Assembly (NCBI GenBank): GCA_947479645.1
Contig: CANKAJ010000044.1
Coordinates: 1 to 34,123 of the forward strand
Direction of reading: 5' to 3'
Length of the DNA stretch: 34,123 bases
Origin: Betaproteobacteria bacterium
GTDB taxonomy: Bacteria; Pseudomonadota; Gammaproteobacteria; Burkholderiales; SG8-39
Positions 24,243 to 32,275 of the stretch are shown here, piece by piece (positions within the stretch are counted from its first letter, which is position 1; each line of letters starts with the position of its first letter). A program made the translations under genes and the position numbers. The notes under the pieces are model-generated. The model was not told where the DNA came from. It ran no database searches and saw only the letters and a list, made by a program, of their open reading frames with translations.

Positions 24243-24716
24243 GTGTCTGTTCGTATCCAGACTGCGGATTTTGACGCCGGGATCGAGATGGCAGCGTTGC
24301 GTGCCGGACACAGCGATGTCGGCGCGGTGGTCAGCTTTGTCGGAGTCGTGCGGGATATGAATGACGGCGCCAGCGTGGCTGGAATGACGCTTGAGCATTA
24401 TCCAGGTATGACCGAACGGTCCATTCAGGCCATTATCGATGACGCAAGCGCGCGCTGGCAGATATTCGATTGCCTGGTCATCCACCGTGTGGGGGAACTC
24501 AAACCGGTAGATCAGATCGTGCTGGTTGTTGTCACCGGCGCCCATCGCGGTGAGGCATTTGCGGCCTGCGAGTTCGTCATGGACTACCTTAAAACACAGG
24601 CGCCATTCTGGAAAAAGGAACTGACGCCATCGGGTGGGCGCTGGGTCGAGGCGCGCACTTCGGATGATGAGGCCGCCGCGCGCTGGATTGATACAGGTTA
24701 CAAAAAAACAATTTAA
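24243..24716 (+). CDS. moaE: Molybdopterin synthase catalytic subunit MoaE
   Basis: A 157-residue MoaE that, with MoaD, converts cPMP to molybdopterin. The start is GTG 24243, two bases after moaD, with GGGGG inside the moaD end serving as ribosome site. Conserved parts: HSDVGAVVSFVGVVRD, LEHYPGMTERSI, VIHRVGELKPVDQIVLVVVT, HRGEAFAACEFVMDYLKTQA with K117, and PFWKKE with K124/K125, corresponding to the active-site lysines of E. coli MoaE. It ends the moeA-moaD-moaE operon. A 7-bp hairpin follows the stop. Confidence 0.96.
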   Translation: MSVRIQTADFDAGIEMAALRAGHSDVGAVVSFVGVVRDMNDGASVAGMTLEHYPGMTERSIQAIIDDASARWQIFDCLVIHRVGELKPVDQIVLVVVTGAHRGEAFAACEFVMDYLKTQAPFWKKELTPSGGRWVEARTSDDEAAARWIDTGYKKTI

Positions 24717-24745
24717 ATCAGTTGTTAAGCTGCATCCTCCCTGGT

Positions 24746-24764
24746 CTGCACGATCACCGTGCAG
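24746..24764. terminator. Hairpin between moaE and the small leftward gene
   Basis: CTGCACG, five bases, CGTGCAG: a perfect 7-bp stem 29 bases after the moaE stop and 29 bases before the end of the converging small gene. There is no T tract on either side, so it may terminate poorly or need Rho. Confidence 0.45.
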
Positions 24765-24793
24765 CGGATGGCAGGTGTTCTCGCGTTATGTGT

Positions 24794-24976
24794 TCAGCAG
24801 CCGCCCAGCATGCGCAATTCGTGCTGTAATTGCTTTTCTTCCTCCAGTGTTCGGACTTGTTGCGTCTGCTCATCCTGGAACGCGTTCTTGAGAATAGCGG
24901 TCAAACTGGCTTTCAGTCCTGACCAGGGAGCCTGTGTTTCGGCAAAGAACCGTTGATTTGATGTCATTGTAGTCAT
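24794..24976 (-). CDS. Small hypothetical protein, helical
   Basis: A 60-residue protein I do not recognise. The case for it being real is the ribosome site AAAGGAAATCATC just before ATG 24976 and a sensible composition. Its second half is amphipathic helix rich in Glu and Gln (AFQDEQTQQVRTLEEEKQLQ), ending LRMLGGC with a terminal cysteine. No membrane segment or signal peptide is visible. It is convergent with moaE and lies downstream of a hairpin-rich leader (25015-25211), which may regulate it. A chance frame cannot be excluded. Confidence 0.5.
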   Translation of the reverse strand: MTTMTSNQRFFAETQAPWSGLKASLTAILKNAFQDEQTQQVRTLEEEKQLQHELRMLGGC

Positions 24977-25014
24977 GATGATTTCCTTTTGTGCTTTAAA
25001 AATATTCCTAGGCT

Positions 25015-25211
25015 GCGAAGGGGCAGGAACGGTGCGCAGCGGGGGAGGAGGAGGGCAGGAACCCCACCTCGACCCGTTCCCGCCCCTTCGCGGTCAGGAA
25101 ACGACGAGCCCTGTCAGGAATATTTCTGACCAAGGCTTTGATTAAATTGCTCGTTTGTACCAATCCCAATATATCCTGGTGCAGGATATTGCATTGCAAT
25201 ACAAAAAGCCT
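25015..25211. promoter_or_regulatory. Dense cluster of inverted repeats; candidate structured RNA or regulatory region
   Basis: Within 197 bases there are: an 18-bp inverted repeat with one mismatch (GCGAAGGGGCAGGAACGG at 25015-25032 against CCGTTCCCGCCCCTTCGC at 25074-25091; the mismatch becomes a G-U pair in leftward RNA); a near-palindrome GTCAGGAATATTTCTGAC (25113-25130); ATATCCTG-GTG-CAGGATAT (25171-25189); ATTGCATTGCAAT (25188-25200); and an outer stem AGGCTTT/AAAGCCT (25133-25139 with 25205-25211) enclosing the last two. The first loop is G-rich (GGGGGAGGAGGAGGG). It lies upstream of the small leftward gene and of the LysR gene. No known RNA family is claimed. Confidence 0.55.
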
Positions 25212-25492
25212 AATATAGTCTTTGAGTGACGCTGATCCGACCCTGTTTGTTACTTCAGATAACATTTGTTGAACCGGTAAATTGAAATTAATTAGACTAA
25301 ATTTAAATCGAGAAAATTGAACTATCCAATTAATAAAAATGGTTTTGTTCGTCCATGTATTAATAATATCGACGCAATGTCAGAAAATCCAATCGTATAT
25401 TCGGATGTCGCTGATTCGTTTTGGTAATGAAGCTGCAAGTGTATGTTGCAAAGCAATAAAACAACCTTAAATCTTGTCGGAAAAGACCTCTG
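25212..25492. promoter_or_regulatory. AT-rich promoter region of the LysR-type gene
   Basis: This gap is clearly more AT-rich than the genes around it. It should hold the promoter of the LysR gene at 25493. No gene is visible in it, and I cannot single out a T-N11-A operator with confidence. Confidence 0.4.
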
Positions 25493-26458
25493 ATGGAGCT
25501 TTATCAACTCAAGACTTTCGTCGCGGTAGCCGAGTTGGGGCACCTGACGCGCGCGGCTGAGCGCTTGCATGTGTCGCAACCGGCAGTCAGTGGCCAGATC
25601 CGTTCCCTCGAGGAAGAATTGGGCCTGGAGCTTTTTGAGCGCGTGCCGACCGGCATGGCCCTGACCCGGGCCGGCACCCACCTTCTGCCTTACGCAGAAC
25701 GCGTGCTGGCAGCGGCAGTGGCGCTGCGCGCCGAGGTGCAGACATTGACCGGGCGGATACAGGGAAAATTGCGAGTCGGGACGGTCAGCGATCCGGGGTA
25801 TTTACGGCTGGGTGAGTTTCTGTCGCAGATGGTGGAGCGTTATCCGGCGATCGAACTCGAATTGCACAAGGAGGTGTCCGGTGAGGCACTGGATCAGGTG
25901 CGAGAGGGCGAGCTGGATGCAACGTTTCTTTTCAGTGATGTGTTGCCCGACCAATTCGATGGCACTCGACTTGCCGATATGACTTATCGCATCATTGCTC
26001 CGCCTGAATGGGGTGAGCGCATGCTTGGTGCAGCCTGGGAGGCTCTGGCGGCGATGCCCTGGGTCATGATGCCGCACAACAGTACTTACCATCAGATGCT
26101 CATGTCTGCGTTTGGCAAACGGGGATTGGAGCCGCAGAAGGTTATCGAAGCGGATCAGGCATCGGTCATCACCAATCTGGTGGCTTCCGGGGTGGGGTTG
26201 TCTCTGGCCAGGGAGGATATCGCCCTGGCAGGCCGGGATGCCGGGCGGTGGGTCTTGTGGGAGCCAGCCCGGTTGCAGACTTCGCTTTGGTTCGTGTATC
26301 CGTCGCGTCGGGCACATGACGCTGCCATTGACGCATTGCTCAAGGTGTTGGGCGAAGTATGGTCACCAGAGCAGGGCAGGACTCCCATACAGGCTGCATC
26401 CCGGCCTGTGTTGAACCGGAAGCGAGTTCGCGCCGGGAAAGTCGCCGCCTCACGATAA
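25493..26458 (+). CDS. LysR-family transcriptional regulator
   Basis: A 321-residue LysR-type regulator. The N-terminal winged helix is textbook: MELYQLKTFVAVAELGHLTR, AAERLHVSQPAVSGQIRSLE (recognition helix about residues 28-48), and EELGLELFERVPTGMALTRA. The remainder, from about residue 90 (GKLRVGTVSDPGYLRLGEFL), is the two-lobed effector-binding domain. No metabolic gene is divergently transcribed from it except the 60-residue frame at 24976, so its target is unclear. The C-terminal 30 residues are basic and probably disordered. It lies between moaE and clpB, which are usually neighbours in related genomes. Confidence 0.94.
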   Translation: MELYQLKTFVAVAELGHLTRAAERLHVSQPAVSGQIRSLEEELGLELFERVPTGMALTRAGTHLLPYAERVLAAAVALRAEVQTLTGRIQGKLRVGTVSDPGYLRLGEFLSQMVERYPAIELELHKEVSGEALDQVREGELDATFLFSDVLPDQFDGTRLADMTYRIIAPPEWGERMLGAAWEALAAMPWVMMPHNSTYHQMLMSAFGKRGLEPQKVIEADQASVITNLVASGVGLSLAREDIALAGRDAGRWVLWEPARLQTSLWFVYPSRRAHDAAIDALLKVLGEVWSPEQGRTPIQAASRPVLNRKRVRAGKVAASR

Positions 26459-26543
26459 GCAATCGTGCCGGCGTGATAGTGAATTTTGCTGAATCTGCGT
26501 ACGCCTTCAGCACCCAGTTTGGCCGCTTTTCTCCATTGTATTA

Positions 26544-26572
26544 CTTGAAACGCCTGCATTAGCGCCCCATCT
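26544..26572 (+). promoter_or_regulatory. Sigma-32 (RpoH) heat-shock promoter of clpB
   Basis: CTTGAAA (26544-26550), a 14-base spacer, then CCCCATCT (26565-26572). This matches the RpoH consensus CTTGAAA-N11-16-CCCCATnT almost perfectly. It lies about 100 bases upstream of the clpB start, on the right strand and at the right distance. Confidence 0.9.
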
Positions 26573-26669
26573 AATGCCTATGACGGGCAAACCGACTTGA
26601 TCAGGCTCAATGTGGGTCTTTGCCTAACGGTTATTGTTGAAGCAAGCAATCAAGCATTGAGAGGAAAGC

Positions 26670-29270
26670 ATGCGTACTGACAAGATGACGACACGGTTTC
26701 AGCAGGCACTGGCTGATGCTCAGAGTATGGCGCTCGGCCAGGATCATTCCACCATAGAGGCGGTGCACGTGCTTTGTGCGCTGCTCGAGCAGGAGGACGG
26801 TGGTTCCCTGCTGGCTCGAGCGGGGGTGAATGTCTCCCGTCTGCGTGACGCGTTGAAGAAGGCCATTACGCAACTGCCCAAGGTTGAAAATCATGGCGGG
26901 GGGATACAGATTTCCCGTGATCTCGGCAATCTGCTCAATCTGGCGGATCGCGCCGCACAGAAGCGCGGTGATGAGTTCATTGCATCGGAGTTGTTCCTTT
27001 TGGCCCTTGCCGGTGACAAGGGTGAGGCTGGCCGCCTGCTCAAGGAGGCAGGAGGCAGTGCCAAGGCCATTGAACAGGCCATTGCGGCCGTGCGCGGAGG
27101 AGAGACGGTTGGCAACCCCGAGGCTGAAGGCCAGCGCGAGGCGCTGAAGAAATACACCATCGATCTGACTGAACGTGCTCGCTCGGGCAAGCTCGATCCC
27201 GTGATCGGACGCGATGACGAGATTCGTCGTGTCATCCAGATTCTGCAAAGGCGCACCAAGAACAACCCGGTTCTGATCGGTGAGCCTGGTGTCGGCAAGA
27301 CCGCGATTGTCGAGGGCCTGGCGCAGCGCATCATCAACGGTGAGGTCCCCGAAACGCTCAAGAACAAGCGCGTTTTGTCCCTGGATATGGCCGCGCTGAT
27401 TGCCGGTGCGAAGTACCGTGGCGAGTTCGAGGAGCGCCTCAAGTCGGTACTGAAGGAACTGTCACAGGATGAAGGGCAGACCATCGTCTTCATTGACGAA
27501 TTGCACACCATGGTTGGCGCCGGCAAGGCCGAGGGGGCAATGGATGCCGGCAATATGCTCAAGCCGGCCCTGGCGCGGGGTGAACTGCATTGCGTGGGGG
27601 CGACTACGCTGGATGAGTATCGCAAGTATGTTGAAAAGGATGCCGCGCTGGAACGTCGCTTCCAGAAAGTCATTGTGCAGGAACCATCCGTGGAGTCGAC
27701 CATCGCCATCCTGCGCGGACTGCAGGAAAAGTATGAGGTCCATCATGGCGTCGACATCACCGATCCGGCCATCGTCGCAGCGGCGGAGCTGTCGCACCGC
27801 TACATCACGGATCGCTTCCTGCCGGACAAGGCCATCGACCTGATTGACGAGGCAGCGGCGCGCATCAAGATGGAAATCGATTCAAAGCCGGAGGTCATGG
27901 ACAAGCTGGACCGCCGCTTGATCCAGTTGAAGATCGAGCGCGAAGCTGTGAAGAAGGAAAAAGACGAGGCTTCGATGAAGCGCCTTGATCTGATCGAAGT
28001 GGAAATCAGGAAACTCGAGCGCGAATACGCGGACCTCGATGAAATCTGGAAATCCGAGAAAGCCACGGTGCAGGGATCGCAGCACATCAAGGAAGAGCTG
28101 GAGAAGGTCAAGCTCGACATGGAAGCGGCGACCCGCAAGGGCGACTGGCAGAAGGTGTCGGAGCTGCAGTATGGCAAGCTGCCTCAATTGGAAGCGCAGC
28201 TGAAAAAGGCTGAAGTCGCACCCATCAAGGGGGCCAGGCCGCGCCTGCTGCGCACGCAGGTCGGCGCCGAGGAAATCGCCGAGGTGGTGTCGCGTGCCAC
28301 TGGCATACCGGTTTCCAAGATGCTGCAGGGCGAGCGCGACAAATTGCTGGCCATGGAAGACAAGCTGCATGAACGCGTGGTCGGTCAGAACGAGGCCGTG
28401 CACCTGGTGGCGGATGCCATTCGCCGTTCACGGGCTGGTCTTTCCGATGAAAACAAGCCCTACGGTTCGTTCCTCTTTCTCGGGCCGACCGGTGTGGGCA
28501 AGACTGAATTGTGCAAGGCGCTGGCAACCTTCCTGTTCGACTCGGAAGATCATCTGATCCGCATCGACATGTCGGAGTTCATGGAAAAGCATTCGGTTGC
28601 TCGCCTGATCGGTGCGCCACCCGGTTACGTGGGGTATGAAGAGGGCGGTGGATTGACCGAAGCGGTTCGGCGCAAGCCTTACTCGGTCATCCTGCTCGAC
28701 GAAGTCGAGAAGGCACATCCTGACGTGTTCAATGTGTTGCTGCAGGTGCTGGACGACGGGCGCATGACCGATGGTCAGGGGCGCACCGTGGACTTCAAGA
28801 ATACCGTCATTGTCATGACCTCCAATCTGGGCTCACAGATGATCCAGAGCATGGCCGGTGACGATCCGGGGCTGATCAAGACAGCAGTGATGGCAGAGGT
28901 CAAGACGCAATTTCGGCCTGAGTTCGTCAATCGCATCGACGAGATCGTGGTGTTCCATGCGCTGGATGAAAAGCACATCAAGAACATTGCGAGCATCCAG
29001 TTGAGATATCTGGAAGATCGCCTGGCGAAACTGGAAATGAAGCTGCATGTGTCCGAAGGCGCGCTGGCGGAGATCGCCAGGGAAGGATTCGATCCTGTCT
29101 ATGGCGCACGGCCGCTGAAGCGCGCCATTCAGCAGAAGATCGAAAACCCGCTGGCCAGGCAGATTCTCGAGGGTAAATTCGCGGCGAAGGACATGATCCG
29201 GATCGAATACCGTGACCGCGAAATGCATTTTACGAAAGGGCAGGAAAAGGTCGTCGAACAGGCTGCTTGA
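26670..29270 (+). CDS. clpB: ATP-dependent disaggregase ClpB
   Basis: An 866-residue ClpB of normal length; with DnaK it pulls apart heat-aggregated proteins in the cytoplasm. ATG 26670, after GAGAGGAAAGC, gives the standard start ([20 protein letters not shown]). Domain order: N domain (1-150, two Clp-N repeats); NBD1 with Walker A GEPGVGKT near 205 and Walker B VFIDELHT near 274; the coiled-coil middle domain about 410-525 (rich in K/E/R, for example [18 protein letters not shown]), which distinguishes ClpB from ClpA/ClpC; NBD2 with Walker A GPTGVGKT near 605 and Walker [14 protein letters not shown] near 672; and a C-terminal D2 small domain ([20 protein letters not shown]). There is no ClpP-binding loop. 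It is driven by the RpoH promoter upstream. Confidence 0.98.
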   Translation: MRTDKMTTRFQQALADAQSMALGQDHSTIEAVHVLCALLEQEDGGSLLARAGVNVSRLRDALKKAITQLPKVENHGGGIQISRDLGNLLNLADRAAQKRGDEFIASELFLLALAGDKGEAGRLLKEAGGSAKAIEQAIAAVRGGETVGNPEAEGQREALKKYTIDLTERARSGKLDPVIGRDDEIRRVIQILQRRTKNNPVLIGEPGVGKTAIVEGLAQRIINGEVPETLKNKRVLSLDMAALIAGAKYRGEFEERLKSVLKELSQDEGQTIVFIDELHTMVGAGKAEGAMDAGNMLKPALARGELHCVGATTLDEYRKYVEKDAALERRFQKVIVQEPSVESTIAILRGLQEKYEVHHGVDITDPAIVAAAELSHRYITDRFLPDKAIDLIDEAAARIKMEIDSKPEVMDKLDRRLIQLKIEREAVKKEKDEASMKRLDLIEVEIRKLEREYADLDEIWKSEKATVQGSQHIKEELEKVKLDMEAATRKGDWQKVSELQYGKLPQLEAQLKKAEVAPIKGARPRLLRTQVGAEEIAEVVSRATGIPVSKMLQGERDKLLAMEDKLHERVVGQNEAVHLVADAIRRSRAGLSDENKPYGSFLFLGPTGVGKTELCKALATFLFDSEDHLIRIDMSEFMEKHSVARLIGAPPGYVGYEEGGGLTEAVRRKPYSVILLDEVEKAHPDVFNVLLQVLDDGRMTDGQGRTVDFKNTVIVMTSNLGSQMIQSMAGDDPGLIKTAVMAEVKTQFRPEFVNRIDEIVVFHALDEKHIKNIASIQLRYLEDRLAKLEMKLHVSEGALAEIAREGFDPVYGARPLKRAIQQKIENPLARQILEGKFAAKDMIRIEYRDREMHFTKGQEKVVEQAA

Positions 29271-29328
29271 GCAGATGGGAATGCACGAGCGGAAAAAAAC
29301 GTTCATGCATTCTGTTCGATGCCCCTGG

Positions 29329-29350
29329 CGCCAGGCTGCGATGCCTGGCG
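29329..29350. terminator. Hairpin between clpB and the converging AlgH-like gene
   Basis: CGCCAGGC, loop TGCGAT, GCCTGGCG: a perfect 8-bp GC-rich stem in the 99-base gap between two converging genes, well placed to act in both directions. There is no T tract. Confidence 0.55.
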
Positions 29351-29369
29351 TAGCCCAAATCTGCAAAAT

Positions 29370-30017
29370 CTAATAGAGCAAGGGCAGGTGTGTTCCCGGT
29401 TGCACTCGCGCGACGATACCGCGAGTCATCTGCGAGAGCTCTTCCCAGAGGTGTTCGGGGTCCTTGTTGAAGACGATGTCCGGATTGGCATTGAGCACGT
29501 GCCAGACGCCGCGGCGCACCTCTTGTTGCAATTCACCTGAACGCCACACCACATTGCCGACATAGTAGCGGGCTTCGTTGGGCGTTTCCTCGATCACCTT
29601 GTCCACGACAGTGACGGTGATCGCAAGATAGAGGTCCTTCATCAGTGGAATACTGCCGGTATCGGTGCCTTGAGTGCTTCTGGCCAGCGCAAATATGGCA
29701 CTACGCGACATCGGGCCGCCGAAGAATACCGGCTCCTTCACCAGTTTTGACGGGGCGTGTTCCGGAAACAGGCTCGCCAGCGAATTGCGGGTAGGTCGGT
29801 TGATTATGATACCTATATGGCGATCGCCTTCGAGGACTGTGACAATCAATACAGTTCTTCGATAGGCGGGCTCAACGAGGTTCCTGGCGGCCACCAGGAT
29901 GACCGTGTTGGCATCTACTTCAGCTGCCGATTGTGCGAAGGCCGGCAATGCGGTTGCAAGAATCAGCAGGAGGCAGATGAGTCCTCCGTGACCGAATTCG
30001 CGAATCCGTTTGATCAT
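29370..30017 (-). CDS. AlgH/YqgE-family protein with signal peptide
   Basis: A 215-residue protein. ATG 30017 has GGGGAGAAGG directly upstream. After a predicted signal peptide (GGLICLLLILATALPAFAQS) come the AlgH/YqgE (UPF0301) marks: VILVAARNLVEPAYRRTVLI, IGIIINRPTRNSLASLFPE, VFFGGPMSRSAIFAL, and a C-terminal YYVGNVVWRSGELQQEV. Ordinary AlgH/YqgE proteins are about 190 residues and cytoplasmic; the signal peptide and the weakly conserved tail are unusual and suggest a periplasmic variant. The molecular function of the family is unknown. It converges on clpB. Two 20-bp tandem repeats lie just upstream of the start. Confidence 0.87.
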   Translation of the reverse strand: MIKRIREFGHGGLICLLLILATALPAFAQSAAEVDANTVILVAARNLVEPAYRRTVLIVTVLEGDRHIGIIINRPTRNSLASLFPEHAPSKLVKEPVFFGGPMSRSAIFALARSTQGTDTGSIPLMKDLYLAITVTVVDKVIEETPNEARYYVGNVVWRSGELQQEVRRGVWHVLNANPDIVFNKDPEHLWEELSQMTRGIVARVQPGTHLPLLY

Positions 30018-30031
30018 GCCTTCTCCCCAAT

Positions 30032-30071
30032 TTGCAGGTTGACGCACCCACTTGCAGGTTGACGTACCCAC
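30032..30071. repeat. 20-bp tandem duplication upstream of the AlgH-like gene
   Basis: TTGCAGGTTGACGCACCCAC (30032-30051) is followed at once by TTGCAGGTTGACGTACCCAC (30052-30071), with one difference. It begins 15 bases upstream of the ATG, in the likely promoter or leader. Confidence 0.9.
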
Positions 30072-30329
30072 AGCTCATTTCAAGATGAGGGACACCCTTC
30101 TCAGGCCCATCCGCATCAGAGCTGCCAGGGGCGATTCTACTGCTTAGTTCCAATAGCCGAAATTTATTCAACATAGCAGAATAAAACCATGGTCAACATC
30201 CTTGCTTTTCTCGTCTTGCATGACGAAAATCAATAACTGCGTAGTGTGGGAGAGGTCGTCGGTGTCATGCGGACGGTCCGGTAATTTCTTGCAGACAGAA
30301 ACTGAATCAATAACAACGAGGAAATGGCT

Positions 30330-31256
30330 ATGGCTGATGGGATGCTTGAAGGCAAAGTGATTGTTATTTCCGGTTCCGGGCGAGGGATAGGGCGCGCCGG
30401 TGCGATCATCATGGCAGCTCGGGGGGCGAAGGTGATTGTCAATGATGTGGGCGCCGGCCTGCATGACCAGAACCTTGATCAATTGCCGGCCCAGGAAGTG
30501 GTTGACCTCATCAGGAAGGCTGGTGGCACTGCAATTGCGAACTATGACAGTGTTGCCACCTGGGATAGCGCGCACAAGATTGTTCAGTGCGCCATGGATA
30601 CCTATGGGCGCATTGATGGTGTTGTCAACAACGCAGGCATCCTGCGCGAGCGGATGTTCTACAACATGTCCGAAGCGGAATGGGATGACGTGATGCAGGT
30701 CCACCTGTATGGATCGTTCAATCTCAGCCGTGCCGCCGTACCCCAGTTTCGCAAGCAGGAGAGCGGGGCTTTTGTTTTCATGACGTCTACTGCCGGACTG
30801 TTCGGCAGTATCGGCCAGTGCAATTACTCCTCGGCCAAGATGGGCATGATCGGTTTATCCAATGTGCTGACGCTTGAGTTGAAGCGTTATGGCATCCGGT
30901 CCAATGTGCTCGCGCCGGGCGCCAGTACGCGTATGACGCAAAGCACCGCCGCCAACTTGCATGGCGGCGAGGAAGCCAATCGCAAGCGCCTGGCTGCGCT
31001 GCCACCGGAGTCTCCCGGAGCCATGATGGCATTTCTGGTCAGTGATGCCGCCAAGGACATCTATGGACAGATATTCGGTGCGCGCGGTTCAGACATGATG
31101 CTTTTCAATCATCCGCGTCCATTGCGCTACCTGCATCGCGATGGCGGGTGGTCGCCAGAGTCACTCGCGGAGGCGCTTCCGGCATTTGATGGTCTGTACA
31201 CTAAAATGGCGCGTGGCAAAGGCGTGATTCCCTGGGATCCCCCCACGATTGAATAG
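30330..31256 (+). CDS. SDR-family dehydrogenase (MFE-2-like), first of tandem pair
   Basis: A 308-residue short-chain dehydrogenase. ATG 30330 is eight bases from GAGG; the in-frame ATG at 30324 nearly touches it. The nucleotide-binding motif is GSGRGIGRAG, followed by VNDVGAG, VVNNAGILRERMF, and catalytic S153, Y166, K170 (NYSSAK). The VNDxG motif, the NAGILRD/E-like segment and the long C-terminal part match the dehydrogenase domain of peroxisomal-type multifunctional enzyme 2, which acts on 3-hydroxyacyl-CoA. Its sequence runs parallel to the next gene to the end (PESLAEALPAF), so the two arose by tandem duplication. Confidence 0.93.
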   Translation: MADGMLEGKVIVISGSGRGIGRAGAIIMAARGAKVIVNDVGAGLHDQNLDQLPAQEVVDLIRKAGGTAIANYDSVATWDSAHKIVQCAMDTYGRIDGVVNNAGILRERMFYNMSEAEWDDVMQVHLYGSFNLSRAAVPQFRKQESGAFVFMTSTAGLFGSIGQCNYSSAKMGMIGLSNVLTLELKRYGIRSNVLAPGASTRMTQSTAANLHGGEEANRKRLAALPPESPGAMMAFLVSDAAKDIYGQIFGARGSDMMLFNHPRPLRYLHRDGGWSPESLAEALPAFDGLYTKMARGKGVIPWDPPTIE

Positions 31257-31348
31257 GGGCGGGTTGAATATTGGATTGAGTTGATCAAGCATCAGTCCCG
31301 GTCCGTTTGTTCGGTCCAGGGCGCACAAATGAAACGGGAGTGAGGAAA

Positions 31349-32257
31349 ATGGCTGGAGATATGCTCAAAGGGAAAGTCGCCGTGGTTACCGGGGCCGGTC
31401 GCGGCATTGGTCGCGCCATGGCCATCATGATGGCCAGCCAGGGAGCCAGCGTGGTCGTCAATGATCTGGGTGCAAGCCTGGATGGAGCCAATACGGAAGG
31501 AACGCCGGCCCAGGAAGTCGTCGACACGATCAGAAAGGCCGGCGGCAAAGCCGTCGTCAGTTCCGAGTCGGTGGTGGGCTGGGAAAATGGCAAGCGCATT
31601 GTCCAGGCAGCGCTGGATGCATTCGGGCGCATCGATATTGTCGTCAACAACGCAGGAATTCTGCGCGATGGAATGTTTCACAAGATGACGCCGGAGAACT
31701 TTGATGCGGTCATCAAGGTCCATCTGTACGGTATGTTCTATGTCAGCCGGGCGGCGGTGGATCATTTTCGCAAGCAGGAGAGCGGCTGCTACATTCACTT
31801 TACGTCCACTTCAGGCATTTTTGGCAATGTTGGCCAGGCCAACTATGGCGCGGCAAAGATGGCGATGCTCGGTTTCAACCAGTCATTGGCCCTGGAGTTG
31901 GCGCGGTTCAATATCCGCTCCAATTGCATTGCGCCAGGGGCATGGACGCGCATGATTGACAGCATTCCCGGACTCAGTGCCGAGGCCAAGCAGGTGCGGG
32001 CGGCAGCCATGCCACCGGAGTCACCGGCGACGCTGGCTACTGTGCTGGCCAGCGATGCGGCCAAGAATGTGAGTGGTCAGGTGCTGGGTGCCAGGGGGAA
32101 CGAGATCATCCTGTACAGCCAGACGCGTCCGATACGTTTCTTGAACAAGAAGAGCGGCTGGACGCCGGAATCGCTGGCCGAAGCGCTGCCGAAGTTCTCG
32201 CCTCTGTTCACCGAAGTGGCCAGCGGCAAAACGATATCCCCCTGGACGCCTGACTGA
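31349..32257 (+). CDS. SDR-family dehydrogenase (MFE-2-like), second of tandem pair
   Basis: A 302-residue paralogue of the upstream dehydrogenase. ATG 31349 follows GGGAGTGAGGAAA. Motifs: GAGRGIGRAM, VNDLGAS, VVNNAGILRDGMF, and S153, Y166, K170 (NYGAAK) at exactly the same positions as in the first copy. Identical pieces such as PAQEVVD, FRKQESG and GWxPESLAEALP recur along the full length. It likely oxidises a 3-hydroxyacyl-CoA; the copies may differ in chain length or side-chain preference. The 92-base gap fits a shared transcript. There is no acyl-CoA synthetase or dehydrogenase nearby to define a pathway. Confidence 0.93.
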   Translation: MAGDMLKGKVAVVTGAGRGIGRAMAIMMASQGASVVVNDLGASLDGANTEGTPAQEVVDTIRKAGGKAVVSSESVVGWENGKRIVQAALDAFGRIDIVVNNAGILRDGMFHKMTPENFDAVIKVHLYGMFYVSRAAVDHFRKQESGCYIHFTSTSGIFGNVGQANYGAAKMAMLGFNQSLALELARFNIRSNCIAPGAWTRMIDSIPGLSAEAKQVRAAAMPPESPATLATVLASDAAKNVSGQVLGARGNEIILYSQTRPIRFLNKKSGWTPESLAEALPKFSPLFTEVASGKTISPWTPD

Positions 32258-32275
32258 GCGAACGCTCAGTCTGAT

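Noticed and set aside
25008-25265. Minus-strand frame of 85 codons in the hairpin-rich region
   Set aside because: There is no ribosome site, composition follows the inverted repeats, and it ends in low-complexity Ser/Pro sequence.
26891-27709. Antisense open frame of 272 codons inside clpB
   Set aside because: It is Ser/Arg/Pro-rich and lacks any motif; clpB covers the region fully.
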